Below, piece after piece: positions 51,505 through 63,778 of a DNA stretch of 64,000 nt (its first letter is position 1; each line of letters begins with the position of its first letter). The translations under genes and the position numbers were made by a program. Source of the stretch: Prunus persica (taxonomy: Eukaryota; Streptophyta; Magnoliopsida; Rosales; Rosaceae); the NCBI RefSeq assembly GCF_000346465.2, contig NC_034013.1:7269688-7333687 (forward strand), given 5' to 3'. The notes beneath the pieces were generated by a model. That model was not told where the DNA came from, ran no database searches, and saw nothing but the letters and a program-made list of their open reading frames with translations.

Positions 51505-54000
51505 TCATGGACCAATCGATATCGGATTGAGTCCAAAACTTGGGGAACAACATATATGATGGGACAAGTCATTTGGTGTTTTTGCCTGAAATCGAATGGC
51601 TAAAACTATGCGATACACCAACCACTCCATTTCAGAACGAACTTCGTACGAATCTGAATAGTCCAATTTCATGGACCAATCGATATCGGATTGAGTCCAA
51701 AACTTCTGGAACATCATAATACGGTGGGAGGAGTCATTTGGTGGATTTTGAGTGAAATCCAATCTCTACAACTATGCAATACACCAACCACTCCTTTCAT
51801 AACGAACTTTGTACGAGCCTGAATTGTCCAATTTCATGGACCAATCGATATCGGATTGAGTCCAAAACCTGGGGAACATCATAATACGGTGGGAGGAGTC
51901 ATTTGGTGGGTTTTGAGTGAAATCCAATCTCCACAACTATGCAATACACTAACCACTCCATTTCAGAACGAACTTTGTACGAACTTCAATTGTCCAATTT
52001 CATGGACCAATCGATATCGGATTGAGGCCAAAACTTGGGGAACATCGTAATATGATGGGTGGAATCATTTCGTGAGTTTTTAATGAAATTCAATGGCTAA
52101 AACTATGCAATACATCAACCACTCCACTTCATAAGGAACTTCGTACGAACCTGAATTGTCCAATTTCATGGACCAATCGATATCGGATTGAGACCAAAAC
52201 TTGGGGAACATCATAACATGATGGGAGAAGTCATTTGGTGTTTTTGCCTAAAATCCAATGTCTAAAACTATGCAATACACTAACCACACCATTTCAGAAC
52301 GAACTTCGTACGAACCTGAATTGTCCAATTTCATGGACTAATCGATATCGGATTGAGTCCAAAACTTGGGAACATCATAATACGGTGGGTGAAGTCATTT
52401 TGTGGGTTTTGAGTAAAATCCAATCTCTACAACTATGCCATACACCAACCACTCCATTTCAGAACGAACTTTGTACGAGCCTGAATTGTCCAATTTCATG
52501 GACCAATCGATATCGGATTGAGTCCAAAACTTGGGGAACAACATATATGATGGGACAAGTCATTTGGTGTTTTTGCCTGAAATCGAATGGCTAAAACTAT
52601 GCGATACACCAACCACTCCATTTCAGAACGAACTTCGTACGAATCCGAATATTCCAATTTCATGGACCAATCGATATCGGATTGAGTCCAAAACTTCTGG
52701 AACATCATAATACAGTGGGAGGAGTCATTTGGTGGATTTTGGGTGAAATCCAATCTCTACAATTATGCAATATACCAACCACTCCTTTTCATAACGAACT
52801 TTGTACGAGCCTGAATTGTCCAATTTCATGGACCAATCGATATCGGATTGAGTCCAAAACTTGGTGAAAGGAGTCATTTGGTGGGATTTGAGTGAAGCCC
52901 AGTCTCTAGAACTATGAAATACACCGACCACTCCATTTCGTAACGAAATTCGTACGAACCTGAATTGTCCAATTTCATGGACCAATCGATCTCGAATTGA
53001 GTCAAAACTTGGGGAACATCGTAATATGATGGGCAGAGTCATTTCGTGAGTTTTTAATGAAATTCAATGGCTAAAACTATGCAATACATCAACCACTCCA
53101 TTTCAGAAAGAACTTCGTACGAACTTGAATTGTCCAATTTCATGGACCAATCGATATCGGATTGAGTCCAAAACTTGGGGAACATCATAATGCGGTGGGT
53201 GAAGTCATTTGGTTGGTTTTGAGTAAAATCCAATCCCTACAACTATGCAATACACCAACCACTCCATTTCAGAACGAACTTCGTACGAGCCTGATTGTCC
53301 AATTTCATGGACCAATCGATATCGGATTGAGTCCAAAACTTGGGGAACATCAAAATATGACGGGACAAGTCATTTGGTGTTTTTGCCTGAAATCGAGTGG
53401 CTAAAACTATGCAATACACCAACCACTCCATTTCAGAACGAACTTCGTACGAATCTGAATTGTCCAATTTCATGGACCAATCGATATCGGATTGAGTCCA
53501 AAACTTCTGGAACATCATAATACGGTGGGAGTAGTCATTTGGTGTATTTTGAGTGAAATCCAATCTCTACAACTATGCAATACACCAACCACTCCTTTTC
53601 ATAACGAACTTCGTACGAACCTGAATTGTCCAATTTCATGGACCAATCGATATCGGATTGAGTCCAAAACTTGGGGAACATCACAATACGGTGGGTGAAG
53701 TCATTTGGTGGGTTTTTAGTAAAATGGAATCTCTACAACTATGCAATACACCAACCACTCCATTTCAGAATGAACTTTGTACGAGCCTGAATTGTCCAAC
53801 TTCGTGGACCAATCGATATCGGATTGAGTCCAAAACTTGGGGAACATCATAATATGATGGGGGAATTCATTTGGTGTTTTTGCCTGAAATCCAATGGCTA
53901 AAACTATGCAATACACCAACCACTCCATTTCAGAACGAACTTCGTATACAAATCTGAATTGTCCAATTTCAAGGACCAATCGATATCGGATTGAGTCTAA
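51505..54000 (-). repeat. Repeated blocks of variable size before the 7-mer HOR
   Basis: The marker TTTGGTGTTTTTGCCTGAAAT occurs in four monomers, with starts near 51568, 52559, 53369 and 53866. Spacings are 991, 810 and 497 bp, about six, five and three monomers. The first two blocks also share ACAACATATATGATGGGACA and AACTTCTGGAACATC. Monomers with CTAGAAC and CACCGACC at 52885-53140 recur at 61177-61432 inside the HOR array. The region looks like a transition between mixed monomers and the ordered HOR. Confidence 0.8.
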
Positions 54001-54488
54001 AACTGCTGGCACACCATAATACGGTGGGAGGAGTCATTTGGTGCATTTTGAGTGAAATCGAATCCCTACAACTATGCAATACACCAACCACTCCATTTCA
54101 GAACGAACTTCGTACGAACCCGAATTGTCCAATTTCATGGACCAATCGATATCGGATTGAGTTCAAAACATGGGGAACATCATAATACGGTGGGTGAAGT
54201 CATTTGGTGGGTTTTGAGTAAAATCCAATCTCTACAACTATGCAATACACCAACCACTCCATTTCAGAACGAACTTTGTATGAGCCTGAATTGTCCAATT
54301 TCATGGACCAATCTATATCGGATTGAGTCCAAAACTTGGGGAAGATCATAATATGATGGGAGGAGTCATTTGGTGTCTTTTGACTGAAATCCAATGGCTA
54401 AAACTATGCAATACACGAACCCCTCCATTTCAGAACGAACTTCGTACGAACCTGAATTGTCCAATTTCATGAACCAATCGATATCGGA

Positions 54489-55312
54489 TTGACTCCAAAA
54501 CTTAGGGAACATCGTAATACAGTGGGAGGAGTTCTTTGGTGGGTTTTGAGTGAAATCCAATCTCTACAACTATGCAATACGCCAACCACTCCATTTCAAA
54601 ACGAACTTCGTACGAACCTGAGTTGTCCAATTTCTTGGACTAATCTATATCGGATTGAGTCCAAAACTTGGGGATCATCCAAATATGGTGGGAGGAGTCA
54701 TTTGATGTCTTTTGAGTGAAGTCCATTCCCTAAAACTATGCAATACACCAACCACTCCATTTCATAACGAACTTCGTACGAACCTGAATTGTCCAATTTC
54801 ATGGACCAATCGATATCGGATTGAGTCCAAAACCTGGGGAACATCATAATATAATGGAGGAGTCGTTGGTGACTTTTGAGTGAATCCAATACCTAAACTA
54901 TGCATACACGACCACTGCATTTCAGAACGAACTTCGTATGATCCTGAATAGTCCAATTTCATGTACCAATCGATATCGGATTGAGTCCAAAACTTGGGGA
55001 AGATCATAATATGATGGGAGGAGTGATTTGGTGCCTTTTGCCTGAAATCCAATGGCTAAAACTATGCAATACACCAAACACTCCATTTCAGAACGAACTT
55101 CATACGAGCCTGAATTGTCCAATTTCATGGACCAATCTATATCGGATTGAGTCCAAAACTTGGGGAAGATCATAATATGATGGGAGGAGTCATTTGGTGT
55201 CTTTTGACTGAAATCCAATGGCTAAAACTATGCAATACACGAACCCCTCCATTTCAGAACGAACTTCGTACGAACCTGAATTGTCCAATTTCATGAACCA
55301 ATCGATATCGGA
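54489..55312 (-). repeat. HOR unit 0: five-monomer derivative (a-b-c-f-g)
   Basis: The unit is 824 bp. Compared with the full 7-mer it lacks monomers d and e, with a clean in-register c-to-f join near 54980. Six further bases are missing as single-base losses at about 54855-54915 in monomer c, which accounts for 824 rather than 830. Confidence 0.88.
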
Positions 55313-56474
55313 TTGACTCCAAAACTTAGGGAACATCGTAATACAGTGGGAGGAGTTCTTTGGTGGGTTTTGAGTGAAATCCAATCTCTACAACTATGCA
55401 ATACACCAACCACTCCATTTCCAAACGAACTTCGTACGAACCTGAGTTGTCCAATTTCTTGGACTAATCTATATCGGATTGAGTCCAAAACTTGGGGATC
55501 ATCCTAATATGGTGGGAGGAGTCATTTGATGTCTTTTGAGTGAAGTCCATTCCCTAAAACTATGCAATACACCAACCACTCCATTTCATAACGAACTTCG
55601 TACGAACCTGAATTGTCCAATTTCATGGACCAATCGATATCGGATTGAGTCCAAAACCTGGGGAACATCATAATATAATGGGAGGAGTCGTTTGGTGACT
55701 TTTGAGTGAAATCCAATACCTAAAACTATGCAATACACGAACCACTGCATTTCAGAACGAACTTCGTATGATCCTGAATAGTCCAATTTCATGTACCAAT
55801 CGATATCGGATTGAGTCCAAAGCTTGAGGAACATCATAATACGATGGGAGGAGTCATTTGGTGACTTTTGAGTGAAATCCAATGGGTAAAACTATGCAAC
55901 ACACTAACCACACCATTTCAGAACGAACTTCGTTCGAACCTGAATTGTCCAATTTCATGGACCAATCGATATCAGATTGAGTCCAAAACTTGGGGAACAT
56001 CATACTACGGTGGGTGAAGTCATTTGGTGGGTTTTGAGTAAAATCCAATCTCTACAACTATGCAATACACCAACCACTCCTTTTCATAACGAACTTCGTA
56101 CGAACCTGAATTGTCCAATTTCATGGACCAATCGATATCGGATTGAGTCCAAAACTTGGGGAAGATCATAATATGATGGGAGGAGTGATTTGGTGCCTTT
56201 TGCCTGAAATCCAATGGCTAAAACTATGCAATACACCAAACACTCCATTTCAGAACGAACTTCATACGAGCCTGAATTGTCCAATTTCATGGACCAATCT
56301 ATATCGGATTGAGTCCAAAACTTGGGGAAGATCATAATATGATGGGAGGAGTCATTTGGTGTCTTTTGACTGAAATCCAATGGCTAAAACTATGCAATAC
56401 ACGAACCCCTCCATTTCAGAACGAACTTCGTACGAACCTGAATTGTCCAATTTCATGAACCAATCGATATCGGA
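55313..56474 (-). repeat. HOR unit 1: complete 7-monomer repeat, 1,162 bp
   Basis: Monomers a-g read left to right on the + strand. a: ACTTAGGGAACATCGTAATAC, CATTTCCAAACG and ACTAATCTATATCGG. b: GATCATCCTAATATGG and GTGAAGTCCATTCCC. c: CATAATATAATGGG, CACTGCATTTC and CATGTACC. d: AAAGCTTGAGGAAC and GTTCGAACC. e: CATACTACGGTGGGTGAAG and CTCCTTTTCATAAC. f: GAGTGATTTGGTGCC and CACCAAACACTCC. g: GGTGTCTTTTGACTG and CACGAACCCCTCC. 1,162 is exactly 7 x 166. Confidence 0.95.
55597..55647. other. Exemplar of the conserved dyad-symmetry cluster in each monomer
   Basis: Three symmetric motifs lie within 51 bp and recur in most monomers of both arms. First is the perfect palindrome TTCGTACGAA (55597-55606). 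Second is ATTGTCC (55612-55618) facing GGACCAAT (55627-55634) across AATTTCAT, seven pairs with one bulged C. Third is CAATC (55631-55635) facing GATTG (55643-55647) across GATATCG, sharing CAAT with the previous stem. The palindrome also supplies CpG sites. Dyad symmetry has been proposed as a feature of centromeric satellites that lack a CENP-B box; a function here is inference. Confidence 0.75.
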
Positions 56475-57636
56475 TTGACTCCAAAACTTAGGGAACATCG
56501 TAATACAGTGGGAGGAGTTCTTTGGTGGGTTTTGAGTGAAATCCAATCTCTACAACTATGCAATACACCAACCACTCCATTTCCAAACGAACTTCGTACG
56601 AACCTGAGTTGTCCAATTTCTTGGACTAATCTATATCGGATTGAGTCCAAAACTTGGGGATCATCCTAATATGGTGGGAGGAGTCATTTGATGTCTTTTG
56701 AGTGAAGTCCATTCCCTAAAACTATGCAATACAGCAACCACTCCATTTCATAACGAACTTCGTACGAACCTGAATTGTCCAATTTCATGGACCAATCGAT
56801 ATCGGATTGAGTCCAAAACCTGGGGAACATCATAATATAATGGGAGGAGTCGTTTGGTGACTTTTGAGTGAAATCCAATACCTAAAACTATGCAATACAC
56901 GAACCACTGCATTTCAGAACGAACTTCGTATGATCCTGAATAGTCCAATTTCATGTACCAATCGATATCGGATTGAGTCCAAAGCTTGAGGAACATCATA
57001 ATACGATGGGAGGAGTCATTTGGTGACTTTTGAGTGAAATCCAATGGGTAAAACTATGCAACACACTAACCACACCATTTCAGAACGAACTTCGTTCGAA
57101 CCTGAATTGTCCAATTTCATGGACCAATCGATATCAGATTGAGTCCAAAACTTGGGGAACATCATACTACGGTGGGTGAAGTCATTTGGTGGGTTTTGAG
57201 TAAAATCCAATCTCTACAACTATGCAATACACCAACCACTCCTTTTCATAACGAACTTCGTACGAACCTGAATTGTCCAATTTCATGGACCAATCGATAT
57301 CGGATTGAGTCCAAAACTTGGGGAAGATCATAATACGATGGGAGGAGTCATTTGGTGACTTTTGAGTGAAATCCAATGGGTAAAACTATGCAATACACTA
57401 ACCACACCATTTCAGAACGAACTTCGTTCGAACCTGAATTGTCCAATTTCATGGACCAATCTATATCGGATTGAGTCCAAAACTTGGGGAAGATCATAAT
57501 ATGATGGGAGGAGTCATTTGGTGTCTTTTGACTGAAATCCAATGGCTAAAACTATGCAATACACGAACCCCTCCATTTCAGAACGAACTTCGTACGAACC
57601 TGAATTGTCCAATTTCATGAACCAATCGATATCGGA
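56475..57636 (-). repeat. HOR unit 2: 7-mer with a chimeric sixth monomer
   Basis: Length is 1,162 bp. The sixth monomer (57305-57470) starts like f (GGGGAAGATCATAATA). It then carries a d-type tract (GGTGACTTTTGAGTG, GGGTAAAAC, GTTCGAACC) and ends like f (ATCTATATCGG). About 110 bp of f therefore appear overwritten by d. Monomer b here has the single variant ACAGCAACC. Confidence 0.92.
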
Positions 57637-58798
57637 TTGACTCCAAAACTTAGGGAACATCGTAATACAGTGGGAGGAGTTCTTTGGTGGGTTTTGAGTG
57701 AAATCCAATCTCTACAACTATGCAATACACCAACCACTCCATTTCCAAACGAACTTCGTACGAACCTGAGTTGTCCAATTTCTTGGACTAATCTATATCG
57801 GATTGAGTCCAAAACTTGGGGATCATCCTAATATGGTGGGAGGAGTCATTTGATGTCTTTTGAGTGAAGTCCATTCCCTAAAACTATGCAATACACCAAC
57901 CACTCCATTTCATAACGAACTTCGTACGAACCTGAATTGTCCAATTTCATGGACCAATCGATATCGGATTGAGTCCAAAACCTGGGGAACATCATAATAT
58001 AATGGGAGGAGTCGTTTGGTGACTTTTGAGTGAAATCCAATACCTAAAACTATGCAATACACGAACCACTGCATTTCAGAACGAACTTCGTATGATCCTG
58101 AATAGTCCAATTTCATGTACCAATCGATATCGGATTGAGTCCAAAGCTTGAGGAACATCATAATACGATGGGAGGAGTCATTTGGTGACTTTTGAGTGAA
58201 ATCCAATGGGTAAAACTATGCAACACACTAACCACACCATTTCAGAACGAACTTCGTTCGAACCTGAATTGTCCAATTTCATGGACCAATCGATATCAGA
58301 TTGAGTCCAAAACTTGGGGAACATCATACTACGGTGGGTGAAGTCATTTGGTGGGTTTTGAGTAAAATCCAATCTCTACAACTATGCAATACACCAACCA
58401 CTCCTTTTCATAACGAACTTCGTACGAACCTGAATTGTCCAATTTCATGGACCAATCGATATCGGATTGAGTCCAAAACTTGGGGAAGATCATAATATGA
58501 TGGGAGGAGTGATTTGGTGCCTTTTGCCTGAAATCCAATGGCTAAAACTATGCAATACACCAAACACTCCATTTCAGAACGAACTTCATACGAGCCTGAA
58601 TTGTCCAATTTCATGGACCAATCTATATCGGATTGAGTCCAAAACTTGGGGAAGATCATAATATGATGGGAGGAGTCATTTGGTGTCTTTTGACTGAAAT
58701 CCAATGGCTAAAACTATGCAATACACGAACCCCTCCATTTCAGAACGAACTTCGTACGAACCTGAATTGTCCAATTTCATGAACCAATCGATATCGGA
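57637..58798 (-). repeat. HOR unit 3: complete 7-monomer repeat, 1,162 bp
   Basis: Monomers a-g as in unit 1; I see no difference from unit 1 in the diagnostic boxes. Confidence 0.95.
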
Positions 58799-59960
58799 TT
58801 GACTCCAAAACTTAGGGAACATCGTAATACAGTGGGAGGAGTTCTTTGGTGGGTTTTGAGTGAAATCCAATCTCTACAACTATGCAATACACCAACCACT
58901 CCATTTCCAAACGAACTTCGTACGAACCTGAGTTGTCCAATTTCTTGGACTAATCTATATCGGATTGAGTCCAAAACTTGGGGATCATCCTAATATGGTG
59001 GGAGGAGTCATTTGATGTCTTTTGAGTGAAGTCCATTCCCTAAAACTATGCAATACACCAACCACTCCATTTCATAACGAACTTCGTACGAACCTGAATT
59101 GTCCAATTTCATGGACCAATCGATATCGGATTGAGTCCAAAACCTGGGGAACATCATAATATAATGGGAGGAGTCGTTTGGTGACTTTTGAGTGAAATCC
59201 AATACCTAAAACTATGCAATACACGAACCACTGCATTTCAGAACGAACTTCGTATGATCCTGAATAGTCCAATTTCATGTACCAATCGATATCGGATTGA
59301 GTCCAAAGCTTGAGGAACATCATAATACGATGGGAGGAGTCATTTGGTGACTTTTGAGTGAAATCCAATGGGTAAAACTATGCAACACACTAACCACACC
59401 ATTTCAGAACGAACTTCGTTCGAACCTGAATTGTCCAATTTCATGGACCAATCGATATCAGATTGAGTCCAAAACTTGGGGAACATCATACTACAGTGGG
59501 TGAAGTCATTTGGTGGGTTTTGAGTAAAATCCAATCTCTACAACTATGCAATACACCAACCACTCCTTTTCATAACGAACTTCGTACGAACCTGAATTGT
59601 CCAATTTCATGGACCAATCGATATCGGATTGAGTCCAAAACTTGGGGAAGATCATAATATGATGGGAGGAGTGATTTGGTGCCTTTTGCCTGAAATCCAA
59701 TGGCTAAAACTATGCAATACACCAAACACTCCATTTCAGAACGAACTTCATACGAGCCTGAATTGTCCAATTTCATGGACCAATCTATATCGGATTGAGT
59801 CCAAAACTTGGGGAAGATCATAATATGATGGGAGGAGTCATTTGGTGTCTTTTGACTGAAATCCAATGGCTAAAACTATGCAATACACGAACCCCTCCAT
59901 TTCAGAACGAACTTCGTACGAACCTGAATTGTCCAATTTCATGAACCAATCGATATCGGA
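58799..59960 (-). repeat. HOR unit 4: complete 7-monomer repeat, 1,162 bp
   Basis: Monomers a-g. One private change in monomer e: CATACTACAGTGGG instead of CATACTACGGTGGG. Confidence 0.95.
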
Positions 59961-60790
59961 TTGACTCCAAAACTTAGGGAACATCGTAATACAGTGGGAG
60001 GAGTTCTTTGGTGGGTTTTGAGTGAAATCCAATCTCTACAACTATGCAATACACCAACCACTCCATTTCCAAACGAACTTCGTACGAACCTGAGTTGTCC
60101 AATTTCTTGGACTAATCTATATCGGATTGAGTCCAAAACTTGGGGATCATCCTAATATGGTGGGAGGAGTCATTTGATGTCTTTTGAGTGAAGTCCATTC
60201 CCTAAAACTATGCAATACACCAACCACTCCATTTCATAACGAACTTCGTACGAACCTGAATTGTCCAATTTCATGGACCAATCGATATCGGATTGAGTCC
60301 AAAACCTGGGGAACATCATAATATAATGGGAGGAGTCGTTTGGTGACTTTTGAGTGAAATCCAATACCTAAAACTATGCAATACACGAACCACTGCATTT
60401 CAGAACGAACTTCGTATGATCCTGAATAGTCCAATTTCATGTACCAATCGATATCGGATTGAGTCCAAAGCTTGAGGAACATCATAATACGATGGGAGGA
60501 GTCATTTGGTGACTTTTGAGTGAAATCCAATGGGTAAAACTATGCAATACACTAACCACACCATTTCAGAACGAACTTCGTTCGAACCTGAATTGTCCAA
60601 TTTCATGGACCAATCTATATCGGATTGAGTCCAAAACTTGGGGAAGATCATAATATGATGGGAGGAGTCATTTGGTGTCTTTTGACTGAAATCCAATGGC
60701 TAAAACTATGCAATACACGAACCCCTCCATTTCAGAACGAACTTCGTACGAACCTGAATTGTCCAATTTCATGAACCAATCGATATCGGA
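59961..60790 (-). repeat. HOR unit 5: five-monomer deletion derivative (a-b-c-d/f-g)
   Basis: The unit is 830 bp. Its fourth monomer (60459-60624) begins as d (AAAGCTTGAGGAAC) and ends as f (ATCTATATCGG). Monomer e and most of f are lost, exactly two monomers. This is the expected product of an unequal in-register exchange between d and f. It shares TGCAATACACTAACC with the chimera in unit 2. Confidence 0.92.
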
Positions 60791-61454
60791 TTGACTCCAA
60801 AACTTAGGGAACATCGTAATACAGTGGGAGGAGTTCTTTGGTGGGTTTTGAGTGAAATCCAATCTCTACAACTATGCAATACACCAACCACTCCATTTCC
60901 AAACGAACTTCGTACGAACCTGAGTTGTCCAATTTCTTGGACTAATCTATATCGGATTGAGTCCAAAACTTGGGGATCATCCTAATACGGTGGGAGGAGT
61001 CATTTGATGTCTTTTGAGTGAAGTCCATTCCCTAAAACTATGCAATACACCAACCACTCCATTTCATAACGAACTTCGTACGAACCTGAATTGTCCAATT
61101 TCATGGACCAATCGATATCGGATTGAGTCCAAAACTTGGGGAACATCATAATGCGGTGGGTGAAGTCATTTGGTGGGTTTTGAGTGAAGCCCAGTCTCTA
61201 GAACTATGCAATACACCGACCACTCCATTTCGTAATGAAATTCGTACGAACCTGAATTGTCCAATTTCCTGGACCAATCGATATCGGATTGAGTCAAAAC
61301 TTGGGGAACATCGTAATATGATGGGCAGAGTCATTTCGTGAGTTTTTAATCAAATTCAATGGCTAAAAACTATGCAATACATCAACCACACCATTTCAGA
61401 AAGAACTTCGTACGAACCTGAATTGTCCAATTTCATGAACCAATCGATATCGGA
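60791..61454 (-). repeat. HOR unit 6: a-b followed by two foreign-type monomers
   Basis: The unit is 664 bp. Monomers a and b are standard, except that b has AATACGG instead of AATATGG. They are followed by two monomers not of the a-g set: CATAATGCGGTGGGTGAAG, GAAGCCCAGTCTCTAGAAC, CACCGACC, GATGGGCAGAGTCATTTCG and TTTTTAATCAAATTC. That pair closely resembles 52885-53140 at an offset of 8,292 bp. Unit 7 then resumes with monomer a. Confidence 0.9.
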
Positions 61455-62616
61455 TTGACTCCAAAACTTAGGGAACATCGTAATACAGTGGGAGGAGTTC
61501 TTTGGTGGGTTTTGAGTGAAATCCAATCTCTACAACTATGCAATACACCAACCACTCCATTTCCAAACGAACTTCGTACGAACCTGAGTTGTCCAATTTC
61601 TTGGACTAATCTATATCGGATTGAGTCCAAAACTTGGGGATCATCCTAATATGGTGGGAGGAGTCATTTGATGTCTTTTGAGTGAAGTCCATTCCCTAAA
61701 ACTATGCAATACACCAACCACTCCATTTCATAACGAACTTCGTACGAACCTGAATTGTCCAATTTCATGGACCAATCGATATCGGATTGAGTCCAAAACC
61801 TGGGGAACATCATAATATAATGGGAGGAGTCGTTTGGTGACTTTTGAGTGAAATCCAATACCTAAAACTATGCAATACACGAACCACTGCATTTCAGAAC
61901 GAACTTCGTATGATCCTGAATAGTCCAATTTCATGTACCAATCGATATCGGATTGAGTCCAAAGCTTGAGGAACATCATAATACGATGGGAGGAGTCATT
62001 TGGTGACTTTTGAGTGAAATCCAATGGGTAAAACTATGCAATACACTAACCACACCATTTCAGAACGAACTTCGTTCGAACCTGAATTGTCCAATTTCAT
62101 GGACCAATCGATATCAGATTGAGTCCAAAACTTGGGGAACATCATACTACGGTGGGTGAAGTCATTTGGTGGGTTTTGAGTAAAATCCAATCTCTACAAC
62201 TATGCAATACACCAACCACTCCTTTTCATAACGAACTTCGTACGAACCTGAATTGTCCAATTTCATGGACCAATCGATATCGGATTGAGTCCAAAACTTG
62301 GGGAAGATCATAATATGATGGGAGGAGTGATTTGGTGCCTTTTGCCTGAAATCCAATGGCTAAAACTATGCAATACACCAAACACTCCATTTCAGAACGA
62401 ACTTCATACGAGCCTGAATTGTCCAATTTCATGGACCAATCTATATCGGATTGAGTCCAAAACTTGGGGAAGATCATAATATGATGGGAGGAGTCATTTG
62501 GTGTCTTTTGACTGAAATCCAATGGCTAAAACTATGCAATACACGAACCCCTCCATTTCAGAACGAACTTCGTACGAACCTGAATTGTCCAATTTCATGA
62601 ACCAATCGATATCGGA
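61455..62616 (-). repeat. HOR unit 7: complete 7-monomer repeat, 1,162 bp
   Basis: Monomers a-g. Monomer d has TGCAATACACTAACC where units 1-4 and 8 have TGCAACACACTAACC, linking it to the unit 5 type. Confidence 0.95.
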
Positions 62617-63778
62617 TTGACTCCAAAACTTAGGGAACATCGTAATACAGTGGGAGGAGTTCTTTGGTGGGTTTTGAGTGAAATCCAATCTCTACAACTA
62701 TGCAATACACCAACCACTCCATTTCCAAACGAACTTCGTACGAACCTGAGTTGTCCAATTTCTTGGACTAATCTATATCGGATTGAGTCCAAAACTTGGG
62801 GATCATCCTAATATGGTGGGAGGAGTCATTTGATGTCTTTTGAGTGAAGTCCATTCCCTAAAACTATGCAATACACCAACCACTCCATTTCATAACGAAC
62901 TTCGTACGAACCTGAATTGTCCAATTTCATGGACCAATCGATATCGGATTGAGTCCAAAACCTGGGGAACATCATAATATAATGGGAGGAGTCGTTTGGT
63001 GACTTTTGAGTGAAATCCAATACCTAAAACTATGCAATACACGAACCACTGCATTTCAGAACGAACTTCGTATGATCCTGAATAGTCCAATTTCATGTAC
63101 CAATCGATATCGGATTGAGTCCAAAGCTTGAGGAACATCATAATACGATGGGAGGAGTCATTTGGTGACTTTTGAGTGAAATCCAATGGGTAAAACTATG
63201 CAACACACTAACCACACCATTTCAGAACGAACTTCGTTCGAACCTGAATTGTCCAATTTCATGGACCAATCGATATCAGATTGAGTCCAAAACTTGGGGA
63301 ACATCATACTACGGTGGGTGAAGTCATTTGGTGGGTTTTGAGTAAAATCCAATCTCTACAACTATGCAATACACCAACCACTCCTTTTCATAACGAACTT
63401 CGTACGAACCTGAATTGTCCAATTTCATGGACCAATCGATATCGGATTGAGTCCAAAACTTGGGGAAGATCATAATATGATGGGAGGAGTGATTTGGTGC
63501 CTTTTGCCTGAAATCCAATGGCTAAAACTATGCAATACACCAAACACTCCATTTCAGAACGAACTTCATACGAGCCTGAATTGTCCAATTTCATGGACCA
63601 ATCTATATCGGATTGAGTCCAAAACTTGGGGAAGATCATAATATGATGGGAGGAGTCATTTGGTGTCTTTTGACTGAAATCCAATGGCTAAAACTATGCA
63701 ATACACGAACCCCTCCATTTCAGAACGAACTTCGTACGAACCTGAATTGTCCAATTTCATGAACCAATCGATATCGGA
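62617..63778 (-). repeat. HOR unit 8: complete 7-monomer repeat, 1,162 bp
   Basis: Monomers a-g, indistinguishable from units 1 and 3 in the diagnostic boxes. Confidence 0.95.
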
